From the NCBI RefSeq assembly GCF_002591975.1, contig NZ_NVQE01000013.1:81096-145095 (forward strand): a stretch of DNA of 64,000 nucleotides, in the 5' to 3' direction. Below are positions 18,905 to 27,629 of this stretch, one piece after another. The stretch is from Mycobacterium neglectum. GTDB lineage: Bacteria; Actinomycetota; Actinomycetes; Mycobacteriales; Mycobacteriaceae. The translations under genes and the position numbers were made by a program. The notes under the pieces were generated by a model. That model did no database searches. It saw nothing but the letters and a program-made list of their open reading frames with translations, and was not told where the DNA came from. Numbering within the stretch: the first letter of the stretch is position 1; every line of letters starts with the position of its first letter.

Positions 18905-20298
18905 GACACCGTCACCAGTTCGGACACGTTCGAGAAGAGCGTTCCCAGCCCTTCCGCCATCGTGGGGTGCGCCAGCACCGCATCCCGCAACGCCTGGTAC
19001 GGCATGCCGGCGATCATCGCCATCTGAACCACGGCCATCACCTCGCCGGCCTCCGCGCCGAACATCGTGAAACCGACGATGCGGTCGTCGGCGGCCACCA
19101 GCGCTTTCATGAAACCCCTTGTTTCCCCAGTGGTCTGGCTGCGCAGCACCGCGCTTATCGGCAGTCGCACCACGCGGACCTCGACACCGTCACGGTGGGC
19201 CTCGCGCTCGGTGATCCCGACGCGCGCCAACTGTGGATCGGTGAACATGCAGCGCGGAACCAACCGGTCGCCAGAAGAGCGGCTTTCGCCGGCCAAGTTG
19301 TCCCGGATGATCCGGTAGTCGTCAAACGACACGTGAGTGAATTGCTCATGACCCGCGCAGCATTCGCCGATCCCCCACACACCAGGCGCGCTCGTTTCCA
19401 ATTCGTCGTTGACATCGAGGAACCCGCGGTCATCCACGTCGACGCCGGCGACTCCCAGGCCGATGCCTGCGGTGTTCGGCACCCGCCCCACCGCGACCAG
19501 TAAGTCGCTGCCCTCGATGCTGCGCTCACCCGACGGCGTAGAGACCTCGACGGTCACTTCGCTGCCGGAGCGGCCGGACACAGCGATCGGATCGGCCGAT
19601 TCGATGACATCGATGCCCTCGTCGGACAGCAGCCGCCGCAGTTCGTCCACCACGTCGTCGTCCTCCTGCGCGGCGATCTGCGCGCCGTGCTGGATGATCG
19701 TCACGCGGCTGCCGAACCTGCGGTAGGCCTGCGCCAGTTCGATGCCGACGTAACCACCGCCCAGAACGATCAAATGGGCTGGGACATAGTCAAGTTCGAG
19801 CAGCTCGATATTGGTCATCGGCTGGGCATCGACGAGTCCGGGGGCATCGGGAACCGCTGCGTGCGTCCCGAGGTTCAAAAATACGCGGTCGGCCGTCAAC
19901 GTGCGAGTGCCACCGTCATTGAGTTGCACTTCCAGGGTTCTCGGTGCCACGAAACGACCGCTTCCCATCACGAGTTCGGCACCGCTGTTCTCATACCGCT
20001 TGCGGGTGCCGTCGATCATGTAGTCGACCATTTCGCGTTTGCGCCGCCTGACTCCTGCCATGTCGACGGTGACCACACCCGTGCGGAGACCGAACGTCTC
20101 AGCATGACGAGCGAGATCGACGACCTTGGCGCTGGAGATCTCATTCTTGGTCGGCAGACAGTTGATGTTGGGGCAGGAACCGCCGATCCATCGGCGCTCC
20201 ACAACCGCGGTCCGCTGGCCCGATTGCGCAAGGTGCCAGGCGAGATACATTCCGCCGTTACCGCTACCGAGAATCAGGGCATCGAAGCGTTCTGTCAT
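18901..20298 (-). CDS. Pyridine nucleotide-disulfide oxidoreductase family flavoprotein
   Basis: 465 residues from the ATG at 20298 (MTERFDALILGSGNGGMYLA). FAD site GSGNGG near the N-terminus; redox-active disulfide in GGSCPNINCLPTK (Cys-x4-Cys); NAD(P)-binding GGGYVGIELAQAYRRFG around residue 170; second FAD motif GVWGIGECC. The C-terminal dimer-interface motif AHPTMAEGL is complete. It resembles mercuric-reductase/dihydrolipoamide-dehydrogenase relatives rather than mycothione reductase, and the disulfide substrate is unknown. First of a two-gene unit with the SDR. Confidence 0.85.
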   Translation of the reverse strand: MTERFDALILGSGNGGMYLAWHLAQSGQRTAVVERRWIGGSCPNINCLPTKNEISSAKVVDLARHAETFGLRTGVVTVDMAGVRRRKREMVDYMIDGTRKRYENSGAELVMGSGRFVAPRTLEVQLNDGGTRTLTADRVFLNLGTHAAVPDAPGLVDAQPMTNIELLELDYVPAHLIVLGGGYVGIELAQAYRRFGSRVTIIQHGAQIAAQEDDDVVDELRRLLSDEGIDVIESADPIAVSGRSGSEVTVEVSTPSGERSIEGSDLLVAVGRVPNTAGIGLGVAGVDVDDRGFLDVNDELETSAPGVWGIGECCAGHEQFTHVSFDDYRIIRDNLAGESRSSGDRLVPRCMFTDPQLARVGITEREAHRDGVEVRVVRLPISAVLRSQTTGETRGFMKALVAADDRIVGFTMFGAEAGEVMAVVQMAMIAGMPYQALRDAVLAHPTMAEGLGTLFSNVSELVTVS

Positions 20299-20366
20299 GG
20301 CGAGCACGTCCCCTCTTGCCGATCGTGTCTCCCCAGAATCGAACCCGCACCGATGCGCTGTCTCCA

Positions 20367-20399
20367 CCGCTGGCGGGAATCTGGACTACCGGCTAGCGG
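20367..20399 (-). terminator. Possible terminator after the response-regulator gene
   Basis: Imperfect GC-rich inverted repeat, CCGCTGGCGG (20367-20376) with CCGGCTAGCGG (20389-20399), just downstream of the response-regulator stop in the 116-bp gap before the flavoprotein start. No U-tract, as is common in mycobacteria. Confidence 0.4.
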
Positions 20400-20414
20400 T
20401 AATCGCCGCTGCGC

Positions 20415-21071
20415 TCACCGAGCATCGAGGAAGGCGAGCACCGCCAACACCCGGCGGTGGTCCTCACCCGTCTCCGGCAGGCTCAACTTGTTCATGATGC
20501 TGCGGATGTGCTTTTCGACGGTGCCCTCGGTGACCCAAATACGATGCGCGATACCGGCATTCGATCGCCCCTCGGCCATCAACGCCAGTACTTCGCTTTC
20601 GCGTTCGCTCAATACACTCAGCGGGTCGTCTCGCCTGCGTGCCGATACGAGTTCGGCGACCAGAGCAGGGTCGACCACCGACGCACCCCTGGCGACCCGC
20701 TCCAGCGAATCGATGAAATCGGCGACATCGGTGATGCGACTCTTGAGCAGATAACCGATGCGGTCGCCGGCCGCCAGCAGGTCCATCGCATCGTCGACGG
20801 CAACGTGTGCGGAAAGCACCATGATTGCGGTGTTCGGAAGTTCCTGCCGGATCAGCCTGGCGGCGTCCAACCCCTCGCTGGTGTTGGTGGGCGGCATCCG
20901 GATGTCGGTGACGACGAGGCCCGGTGTCATCGCGCGGACCAGGCTGATCAGCTGCTCGCCGTCACCGGCCTGCCCGACGACTTCGAATCCTGCGCCCTCG
21001 AGCAGACTGGCCAACCCCGCCCGAAGCAGGATGTCATCGTCGGCCAGCACCACTCGGGTCGTCTCTGCCAT
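20415..21071 (-). CDS. NarL/LuxR-family response regulator (orphan)
   Basis: 218 residues from the ATG at 21071. Receiver domain: acidic pocket LADDD, phosphoacceptor Asp in VTDIRMPP, conserved Thr/Ser position in VLSAH, Lys in YLLKSRI. The C-terminal LuxR HTH reads LSERESEVLALMAEGRSNAGIAHRIWVTEGTVEKHIRSI. No histidine kinase is adjacent. The start overlaps the stop of the upstream membrane-protein gene by one base (TGATG), so the two are coupled. Whether it regulates the neighbouring irt/mbt genes is unknown. Confidence 0.9.
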   Translation of the reverse strand: MAETTRVVLADDDILLRAGLASLLEGAGFEVVGQAGDGEQLISLVRAMTPGLVVTDIRMPPTNTSEGLDAARLIRQELPNTAIMVLSAHVAVDDAMDLLAAGDRIGYLLKSRITDVADFIDSLERVARGASVVDPALVAELVSARRRDDPLSVLSERESEVLALMAEGRSNAGIAHRIWVTEGTVEKHIRSIMNKLSLPETGEDHRRVLAVLAFLDAR

Positions 21072-21748
21072 CAATCCGCTCCTTCGGCGCGCGGTGCTGC
21101 AATGTCTAGGCGGGGTCGGGCCACCAGGGCCAACAGGACCACGCCGGTGAAAACCTGCCAGATCATGATCGTGTACACACAAGCCCGCTCGACGAGGCCG
21201 ATATGCGAGAAGTCGATCGCCCATGTGCTGTAGGTCTGCAGCATTACGGCCAACACGAGGCCGGCCACGCCGATCAGCACTCCGATTGGGGCATACCAGC
21301 GCACCGACACGGCACGACCAATGACCACCGAACCGGCCACGATGGCCGCATTGCCGCCGCCTATCGCCAGAAACGCACCCATTCCGTGCAACCAGTCGTA
21401 GCCGTCATTCCACAACGGCGAAAAACCGTGGACGATGCCGACCAGGAGATTGCCGACGGCGTTGATGGCCACCAGCAGCAGAAAGACCAAGCCTGCCCAC
21501 AGTCCGCGGATAGCACGTACCGCCACGACCGCCCCGGCCAGGAACAACGCGCCCTGCAGGAAGAACCCCCAGTTCATCAGCGACGCGCGCGGGGACCATT
21601 CGGGGACACCCAGCACGCTGATGTACTTGGCCACATAGCTGTAGGACGGGACGGCCGCCGCCGCGATCGCCTCGAACGCGACGAAAATGACGGCTGCCGA
21701 TATCCACAAGACGGCGACAACGCGCAGCGTGCGCCGAGAAGTGGTCAC
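21071..21748 (-). CDS. DUF998-like multi-pass membrane protein
   Basis: 225 residues from the GTG at 21748 (MTTSRRTLRVVAVLWISAAV). Six to seven hydrophobic helices are visible, for example AAVIFVAFEAIAAAAVP, GALFLAGAVVAVRAI, LWAGLVFLLLVAINAVG and [48 protein letters not shown] and LHGMGAFLAIGGGNAA fit the DUF998 pattern. Function unknown. Coupled to the response regulator downstream; divergent from irtA, with the IdeR-like box between them. An earlier in-frame ATG (21814) would add an Arg-rich N-terminus and is less likely. Confidence 0.75.
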   Translation of the reverse strand: MTTSRRTLRVVAVLWISAAVIFVAFEAIAAAAVPSYSYVAKYISVLGVPEWSPRASLMNWGFFLQGALFLAGAVVAVRAIRGLWAGLVFLLLVAINAVGNLLVGIVHGFSPLWNDGYDWLHGMGAFLAIGGGNAAIVAGSVVIGRAVSVRWYAPIGVLIGVAGLVLAVMLQTYSTWAIDFSHIGLVERACVYTIMIWQVFTGVVLLALVARPRLDIAAPRAEGAD

Positions 21749-21828
21749 GGCCACAACGGTAGAGCAGCGCAGGTCTCTCAGCTGGGCGGTTCGAACCGGC
21801 AGGCCGGCCAGCATATCCCCGCGCCAGG

Positions 21829-21847
21829 TTAGGCTAGGCTAACTAAC
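21829..21847 (+). promoter_or_regulatory. IdeR-type iron box upstream of irtA
   Basis: TTAGGCTAGGCTAACTAAC matches the recalled mycobacterial IdeR consensus TTAGGTTAGGCTAACCTAA at 15-16 of 19 positions. It lies 38 bp before the irtA ATG, where bound IdeR-Fe would repress. It may also affect the divergent DUF998-like/response-regulator pair. Confidence 0.85.
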
Positions 21848-21885
21848 TGCGAGATCGGACAACCGCCGAGCAGAGGACATTGGAC

Positions 21886-24477
21886 ATGGGCAGAGGCTTG
21901 CAGGGGGCCCTACTGCGGAGCTTCGGGGGGCGCGACCATGAGGCCACGGTCCTGGAGATCTCGCGGTTGGCACCGCATTTTGTGCGGATCACCATGTCAT
22001 CGCCGACCATCTTCGAAGACGTCGTCGTAGAGCCAACTGCGTTCCTGCGCTTCTGGTTTCCTGACCCCGATGGCAGCGACAGCGAGTTTCAGCGCATCTA
22101 CACGCTTGTGTGGACGGAGCCGGAGTCAGGCAAATTCGCGGTGGACGTCGTCCTTCACGAACCGTCAGGACCCGCAAGTCACTGGGCGGCAAGGGCCGAA
22201 CCGGGTATGACCCTTCCCGTCGTTGCGTTGGGCTCCAAGGGGTTTGCGGTTCCCGAAGAAGAACTACCCGCCGGCTATCTACTCATCGGCGACTCGGCAT
22301 CCATACCCGCCATCAACTCGATCCTTGCCGCGCTCCCGGCCGACGTCGAGGTCGAGGTCTACCTCGAACGCCACTCCCCCGACGACGAGCTCATCCCGCT
22401 CAACGACCATCCGCGTCGCCGACTGCACTGGGTGGACAGGGTCGACGAGCTCGCCCTGGCCGCGGCCATCGAGGAGCGGGACTGGTCGAACTGGTCGGCA
22501 TGGGCAGGCCCGGAGGCCGGCTCGCTCAAGCACCTGCGCAAGCGGCTGCGCGACGTCTTCGGATTCCCGAAGTCCGACGTGCATGCGCAGGCGTACTGGA
22601 CGCAGGGCCGCGAGATGGGCAGCCGCCGCGACGCCGAGGACACACCCGCCGAGGTCGACAACGGCGCAGCGGTCGAGACGAAGGCGACGCCTGTCCCGGC
22701 GGAGGCTCCCAAGGGACGGTGGCGTTCGCAGGCCGCCAAGGATCTGTTGGCTCCGGTGAAGCCGCAGCTGATCGCCACGGGCATTCTCGAAACGCTCATC
22801 ACGCTCCTCGGGCTCGCGCCTTTCATCGTGCTCGTCGAGCTAGCCAGGCAGCTGCTGGCGGGAGCCGACGAGGCCGCCATGCGCAGCACTTTGATCGTGT
22901 TCGTGGTCCTGCTGGGGACGGGCGCCGCGCTCAGCGCCGCACTTCTGGTGTGGCTGCACGTCGTCGACATGCGGTTCAACGCGGCGGTGCGCCGGCGGCT
23001 GCTCGACAAGCTCGCCCGGGTACCCCTTGGGTGGTTCACCCAGCGCGGGTCGGGTGCGGTCAAGAAGCTCATCCAAGACGACACCCTGTCGTTGCACTAC
23101 CTCGTCACCCATGCGGTGTCGGATGCGGTGGGCGCGGTCGTCGCGCCGATCGCGGTGCTGGTGTACCTCTTCGTCGTCGACTGGCGGCTGGCGTTGATCC
23201 TGCTACTACCGATCCTGGTGTACATCCTCACGACGTGGACGATGGTGTACCAGAGCGGCCCGAAGATCACCGAGGCGTCCCGGTGGGCCGAGCGAATGAA
23301 CGGTGAAGCCGCGGCCTATCTGGATGGTCAGCCCGTCATCCGGATCTTCGGGGGCGCGGCGACCTCGTCGTTCCGGCGGCGCCTGGACGAATACATCGAC
23401 TTCATCAATGTCTGGCAGCGCCCGTTCATCGGCAAGAAGACGTTCATGGACCTGACCACCCGGCCGTCAACGTTCCTGTGGCTCATCGCATTCGCGGGAA
23501 CCCTGTTCGTCGTATCCGGGGCGATGGACCCGGTGACGTTGCTGCCGTTCCTGATCCTCGGAACGACCTTCGGGACCCGTCTGCTCGGTATGGCATTCGG
23601 ATTCGCCGGTCTGCGCGAGGGTTTACAGGCCGCCCGTCGCCTCGCGGTCACCCTCGACGAAGACGAACTGGCCACCGGCATGTCGGACACCGCGACGAAG
23701 CCACCCGCTTCCGGGACCGTCGCCTTCGAGAACGTCGGATTCGGTTATCGGCCGGGCGTTCCGGTCATCCGCGACGTCACACTGACCCTGCGACGAGGCA
23801 CGGTCACCGCACTGGTCGGCCCCTCCGGATCCGGAAAGTCCACGCTGGCATCGCTTCTCGCCCGCTTCCATGATGTCGACACCGGTGCGATCCGCATCGA
23901 CGGGCGCGATGTGCGGACACTGGAGCCCGACGAGTTGTACGCCCAGGTCGGCTTTGTGTTCCAGGATGTCCAACTCGTCGGTGGCACGGTCCGCGACAAC
24001 ATCGCGCTGGCCCGGCCCGATGCCAGCGACGCCGAGGTCGAGGCCGCGGCCGCGGATGCCCAGAACCACGACCGGATCATGCGGCTGCCCAACGGATACC
24101 AGACAGCGCTCGGTGCCAGCAGCCAACTATCCGGAGGCGAGCGCCAACGCCTCACCATCGCCCGCGCGTTGCTCGCCGACACACCGATCCTGATCTTGGA
24201 CGAGGCGACAGCATTTGCCGATCCAGAATCGGAATACCTTGTGCAGCAGGCCTTGGGTCGTCTCATTCACAAGCGGACGGTGCTCGTGATCGCCCACCGG
24301 CTGCACACCATCACCGAAGCCGACCAGATCGTCGTGCTCGATCACGGGCGTATCGCACAGATCGGCAGACACACCGAGTTGCTCGACTCCGGCGGCCGCT
24401 ATCGCCAGCTGTGGGAGAGCCGACTCGGCGAAGCAAGAACGCCGCAGGGGGCGCTCACCGGAGAGGTCACCCGATGA
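21886..24477 (+). CDS. irtA: Siderophore ABC transporter/reductase subunit IrtA
   Basis: 863-residue fusion of an N-terminal FAD-binding siderophore-interaction domain (about residues 1-260, with [20 protein letters not shown] and [18 protein letters not shown]) to an exporter-type ABC subunit. Membrane domain about 285-600; ATPase with Walker [10 protein letters not shown] at residue 647, signature LSGGERQR near 750, Walker B ILILDEAT. With IrtB it imports ferric (carboxy)mycobactin and reduces the iron at the inner face of the membrane. The ATG at 21886 is preferred to the TTG at 21880 because AGAGGA ends 8 bp before it. It overlaps irtB by 4 bp. In M. tuberculosis irtAB lies far from mbt; here it abuts mbtG. 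Confidence 0.95.
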   Translation: MGRGLQGALLRSFGGRDHEATVLEISRLAPHFVRITMSSPTIFEDVVVEPTAFLRFWFPDPDGSDSEFQRIYTLVWTEPESGKFAVDVVLHEPSGPASHWAARAEPGMTLPVVALGSKGFAVPEEELPAGYLLIGDSASIPAINSILAALPADVEVEVYLERHSPDDELIPLNDHPRRRLHWVDRVDELALAAAIEERDWSNWSAWAGPEAGSLKHLRKRLRDVFGFPKSDVHAQAYWTQGREMGSRRDAEDTPAEVDNGAAVETKATPVPAEAPKGRWRSQAAKDLLAPVKPQLIATGILETLITLLGLAPFIVLVELARQLLAGADEAAMRSTLIVFVVLLGTGAALSAALLVWLHVVDMRFNAAVRRRLLDKLARVPLGWFTQRGSGAVKKLIQDDTLSLHYLVTHAVSDAVGAVVAPIAVLVYLFVVDWRLALILLLPILVYILTTWTMVYQSGPKITEASRWAERMNGEAAAYLDGQPVIRIFGGAATSSFRRRLDEYIDFINVWQRPFIGKKTFMDLTTRPSTFLWLIAFAGTLFVVSGAMDPVTLLPFLILGTTFGTRLLGMAFGFAGLREGLQAARRLAVTLDEDELATGMSDTATKPPASGTVAFENVGFGYRPGVPVIRDVTLTLRRGTVTALVGPSGSGKSTLASLLARFHDVDTGAIRIDGRDVRTLEPDELYAQVGFVFQDVQLVGGTVRDNIALARPDASDAEVEAAAADAQNHDRIMRLPNGYQTALGASSQLSGGERQRLTIARALLADTPILILDEATAFADPESEYLVQQALGRLIHKRTVLVIAHRLHTITEADQIVVLDHGRIAQIGRHTELLDSGGRYRQLWESRLGEARTPQGALTGEVTR

Positions 24478-26225
24478 TCGGCAACCTGATCCGGCTCGTC
24501 CCCGCCGAACACCGCGGCGCACTCACCGGCTACGCGGTGCTCACAGTGATCTCGGTGATCCTGCGCGCCGCCAGCGCGCTGCTTCTGGTGCCGCTCCTCG
24601 GCGCCCTGTTCAGCACGACACCTTCGGATGCTCTGCCGTGGCTCGGTGCTCTGACCGCGGCCACTTTCGGCGGCTGGATCGTCGATATGGTCCAGGCGCG
24701 CATCGGTTACCGCATCGGCTTCGCACTGGCCAACGACACCCAGCACAGGATGGCCGACCGGCTCACCGACGTTCCGCTCGGTTGGTTCACCACCGACAAC
24801 ACCGCGATGGCGCGGCAGGCCATCGCGGCCAGCGCACCAGACCTCGTCTCCTTCGTCGCGAACCTGCTCACGCCGTTCCTCGGTGCGGTGCTGCTACCCG
24901 CGACGATCACGATCGGGCTGTTTTTCGTCTCATGGCAACTCGGGGTGGCGGCAGCCATCACGTTGCCGCTGATGCTCGGCGCCCTCTGGGCCAGTCAGCG
25001 GATCGTGCGGGGCGCCGACGCGGCCGACGGTCGCGCGCACAGCGCACTCACCGAACGCATCCTGGAATTCGCGCGTACCCAGCAGGCGCTGCGGGCGAGT
25101 CGGCGCGCGACCGCCGCACGCAGCCAGACCGGTGCGGCCGTGGCCACCGCGCAGGGCGCCACCTTGCGGCTGCTGTTGTTCCAGATTCCCGGACAGCTGA
25201 TGTTCAGCGCGGCCAGCCAACTCGCCCTCATCGTGCTGGCAGGCACGACCACGGCCCTGGCAGTGCGGGGCCAGATCGGCGCACCGGAGGCCGTCGCGTT
25301 GTTGATCGTCACGGTGCGGTTCCTGGAGCCTTTCAACGTGCTGGCAGACCTGTCCAGCGCCATGGAGAACTCACGCGGTGTGCTCACCCGCCTTCGCAGC
25401 ATCATCGATGCCCCGCGGGCGGCATACGCTGCCGACTCTGCGGTCGCGAATGCCGGAAATCGCACGCCGCGAATCGAATTCCGGGAGGTGGGCTTCCGTT
25501 ACGACGGTGCGGAGGACGCTTCAGACGTGCTCGCCGAGCTCAACTTCGTGCTCGAACCAGGGACGACAACCGCGATCGTCGGACCATCGGGTTCGGGTAA
25601 GAGCACGATCCTCGCGCTCATCGCGGGCCTGCACACTCCCGACCGCGGCCAGATCCTGGTCGACGGAACCGATATCGGCGATCTCGATGCGACCACGCGA
25701 CGAGCCCTGGTGAGCATGGTGTTCCAGCATCCGTATCTGTTCGACGGTCCGATCGGCGACAACGTCCGTGCCGGCCATCCGGATGCCGACGACGAGGACG
25801 TTCGAAATGCGATGGCGCTGGCCCGAGTCGACGAGATCGTCTCGCGCCTACCCGACGGTGAGTCGACACGGGTGGGAGAGGCGGGCGCCGCGCTGTCCGG
25901 CGGCGAGCGTCAGCGGGTAAGCATCGCGCGAGCACTCGTGAAGCCGGCGGGGGTCTTGCTGATCGACGAAGCGACCAGCGCGCTGGATACCGAGAACGAG
26001 ACGGCCATCACCGACGCGATCAGAGACGATCCACGCGGTCGCACTCGCGTCATCATCGCGCACCGGCCGGGCGCGATCCGCAACGCCGACCAGGTGTTGT
26101 TCGTCGACGGCGGAAGAATCGTCGAGCAGGGCACGATCGACGAGCTCACCCAGCGCGGAGGGCGCTTCGCCGAGTTCTGGCGACAGCAGGAGCAGAGCGC
26201 CGGTTGGCGGATCGCCTCGGGTTAG
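24474..26225 (+). CDS. irtB: Siderophore ABC transporter subunit IrtB
   Basis: 583 residues; partner half-transporter of IrtA, without the flavin domain. Six transmembrane helices in the first ~310 residues ([20 protein letters not shown] and others), then the ATPase: Walker [10 protein letters not shown] at residue 370, signature LSGGERQR, Walker [10 protein letters not shown]-loop IIAHRPG. The ATG lies within the irtA stop (ATGA), so translation is coupled. It ends 96 bp from the convergent mbtG, with a strong hairpin between. Confidence 0.95.
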   Translation: MIGNLIRLVPAEHRGALTGYAVLTVISVILRAASALLLVPLLGALFSTTPSDALPWLGALTAATFGGWIVDMVQARIGYRIGFALANDTQHRMADRLTDVPLGWFTTDNTAMARQAIAASAPDLVSFVANLLTPFLGAVLLPATITIGLFFVSWQLGVAAAITLPLMLGALWASQRIVRGADAADGRAHSALTERILEFARTQQALRASRRATAARSQTGAAVATAQGATLRLLLFQIPGQLMFSAASQLALIVLAGTTTALAVRGQIGAPEAVALLIVTVRFLEPFNVLADLSSAMENSRGVLTRLRSIIDAPRAAYAADSAVANAGNRTPRIEFREVGFRYDGAEDASDVLAELNFVLEPGTTTAIVGPSGSGKSTILALIAGLHTPDRGQILVDGTDIGDLDATTRRALVSMVFQHPYLFDGPIGDNVRAGHPDADDEDVRNAMALARVDEIVSRLPDGESTRVGEAGAALSGGERQRVSIARALVKPAGVLLIDEATSALDTENETAITDAIRDDPRGRTRVIIAHRPGAIRNADQVLFVDGGRIVEQGTIDELTQRGGRFAEFWRQQEQSAGWRIASG

Positions 26226-26257
26226 CGTGCCCTCGTAGCTAGCGCGAGATTGCGTCG

Positions 26258-26289
26258 AGGGCTGTGGTTTGGATGCCGACCACAGCCCT
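26258..26289. terminator. Bidirectional terminator between irtB and mbtG
   Basis: Perfect 11-bp stem AGGGCTGTGGT (26258-26268) / ACCACAGCCCT (26279-26289) with a 10-nt loop, in the short gap between convergent irtB and mbtG. It would stop both transcripts. Confidence 0.75.
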
Positions 26290-26311
26290 GTGTGCACTCT
26301 TCACCCAGAGA

Positions 26312-26344
26312 ACCGCTGCCGTCATCGAATGGGTTCGTGCTCGT
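26312..26344 (-). pseudogene. mbtH: Remnant of mbtH overlapping the mbtG 3' end
   Basis: In the +1 frame over the mbtG stop the minus strand reads ACG then STNPFDDGSG, the conserved opening of MbtH proteins (M-S-T-N-P-F-D-D-x-x-G). The start is now ACG; an ancestral GATGAGCAC to GACGAGCAC change is silent in mbtG (Asp). The reading then loses all MbtH similarity within about 11 codons and reaches the terminator hairpin and irtB. MbtH is normally about 70 residues and activates NRPS adenylation domains. The first seven codons survive because mbtG needs them; the rest seems deleted. Confidence 0.7.
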
Positions 26345-27629
26345 CGCTTCTCTCCCGCGCATAGTCGGTGGCGGCGGCCTGTAAGTCGGCGCCGAGTATC
26401 CGGTCGGACAGCAGACCCAGACAGGACAGGTTGGGAAAGCCCGGCCCCTGGGTGAGCCCGGACAGGCCGGGCAGGAAAAGTTTCGGTGTGAGACCGGTGA
26501 TCGCCAGGTCATCGCCGATGAATTCCTGCAGCGAGTCACCGGTGAGCAGACCGCCGAGACTGAGTTCGAGCAGATCGAGGGCGTCCTGGCCCAGCAACGG
26601 CACGAACCAGAGAGCATCAGCACCCGAACCGTCGATCACCAGATCGAAGCCGTGCACCGTCTCGAGATTCTCGCCGCCTTGATTCGTGCTCAGCGTCAGT
26701 CGGATTCGGCTGTCGCGCGCCACCGCGTGTGCGACGCGACCCCGAAGGTGACGGATCCGGTCGTCGGACAGCAGCGCATCCTGAACCCGGGCGGAGAACA
26801 CTCCGCGATCCGTGCGGGCCAGCGCGTCTCGGCGCTCATCCAGCGTGAGGCCGGTCCAGCCCGTGGGGTCGGAGAACAGCTTGTTCTCGAAGAAGCCCTC
26901 GCCACGGGTGAACAGGGTGACTCCGGGCGAGATGACGGTGATCGTCGAAACCCGATGCCGGAAAAGCTCATTGAGTATCGAGGCGGCGGTCTCCCCTCCT
27001 CCGATGACCGCGACTCGTTCCGCGGAGATCAGCTCGCTGCCCGCCGCCCGATGCCAGAACTGTGCGATCGACAGCACCCGCGGATTGCCGGGCAGTATGG
27101 ACCGCTCGGGCTGGCCGGGACCAGTGATCATCACGCCGTCGGCGAGTAGTGCCTTCTCGGACGTGTGCAACGCCCACCGCGGCGCGTCAGCTGTGCTGTC
27201 GACCGAAATCCCGGTGACCTCACCGGAGATGACGTTCATCTCGCAGTTGCCCGCGACCCAGCGCAGATACTGACTCCACCGGCGATGCGTGGGCGCCGGC
27301 CTGCCGCGGTCCACCCATTCGGCGAACTGACCGGTGGCGATCAGATACGACTGCCAACTGTGCCGCGTCATGCGTTCATCGAGTTCGGCGTTGCGGCGCG
27401 GCACCAGCGACGAGCGGTACGGGAAGCCGACATCCTTTTCGGGGCTGGTGCCCAGCCGGTGCTGACCGTCGGTCCAGCCGCCCTCGGCCTGCCAGTTGGC
27501 GGCAACACCGGTGCGTTCCACCGCAACGACTTTGGGCACCTCGACGCCCATGTCGTGCAGCTCAGCCGCCTTGGCGGCGACGGCGACGGCCTTGGCCCCC
27601 GCGCCGACGACGGCGAGCGTGGGCCTCAT
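26322..27629 (-). CDS. mbtG: Mycobactin lysine N6-hydroxylase MbtG
   Basis: FAD/NADPH-dependent N-monooxygenase that makes the hydroxamate oxygens on the two lysines of mycobactin. 435 residues from the ATG at 27629. N-terminal FAD-binding GAGAKAVAVAAKAAEL, NADPH-binding GGGETAASILNELF near residue 210, and the C-terminal family motif GLTPKLFLPGLSGLTQG are present. The ATG overlaps the mbtF stop (ATGA), making it the last gene of the mbt operon. Its last codons double as the start of the lost mbtH. Confidence 0.93.
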   Translation of the reverse strand: MRPTLAVVGAGAKAVAVAAKAAELHDMGVEVPKVVAVERTGVAANWQAEGGWTDGQHRLGTSPEKDVGFPYRSSLVPRRNAELDERMTRHSWQSYLIATGQFAEWVDRGRPAPTHRRWSQYLRWVAGNCEMNVISGEVTGISVDSTADAPRWALHTSEKALLADGVMITGPGQPERSILPGNPRVLSIAQFWHRAAGSELISAERVAVIGGGETAASILNELFRHRVSTITVISPGVTLFTRGEGFFENKLFSDPTGWTGLTLDERRDALARTDRGVFSARVQDALLSDDRIRHLRGRVAHAVARDSRIRLTLSTNQGGENLETVHGFDLVIDGSGADALWFVPLLGQDALDLLELSLGGLLTGDSLQEFIGDDLAITGLTPKLFLPGLSGLTQGPGFPNLSCLGLLSDRILGADLQAAATDYARERSDEHEPIR

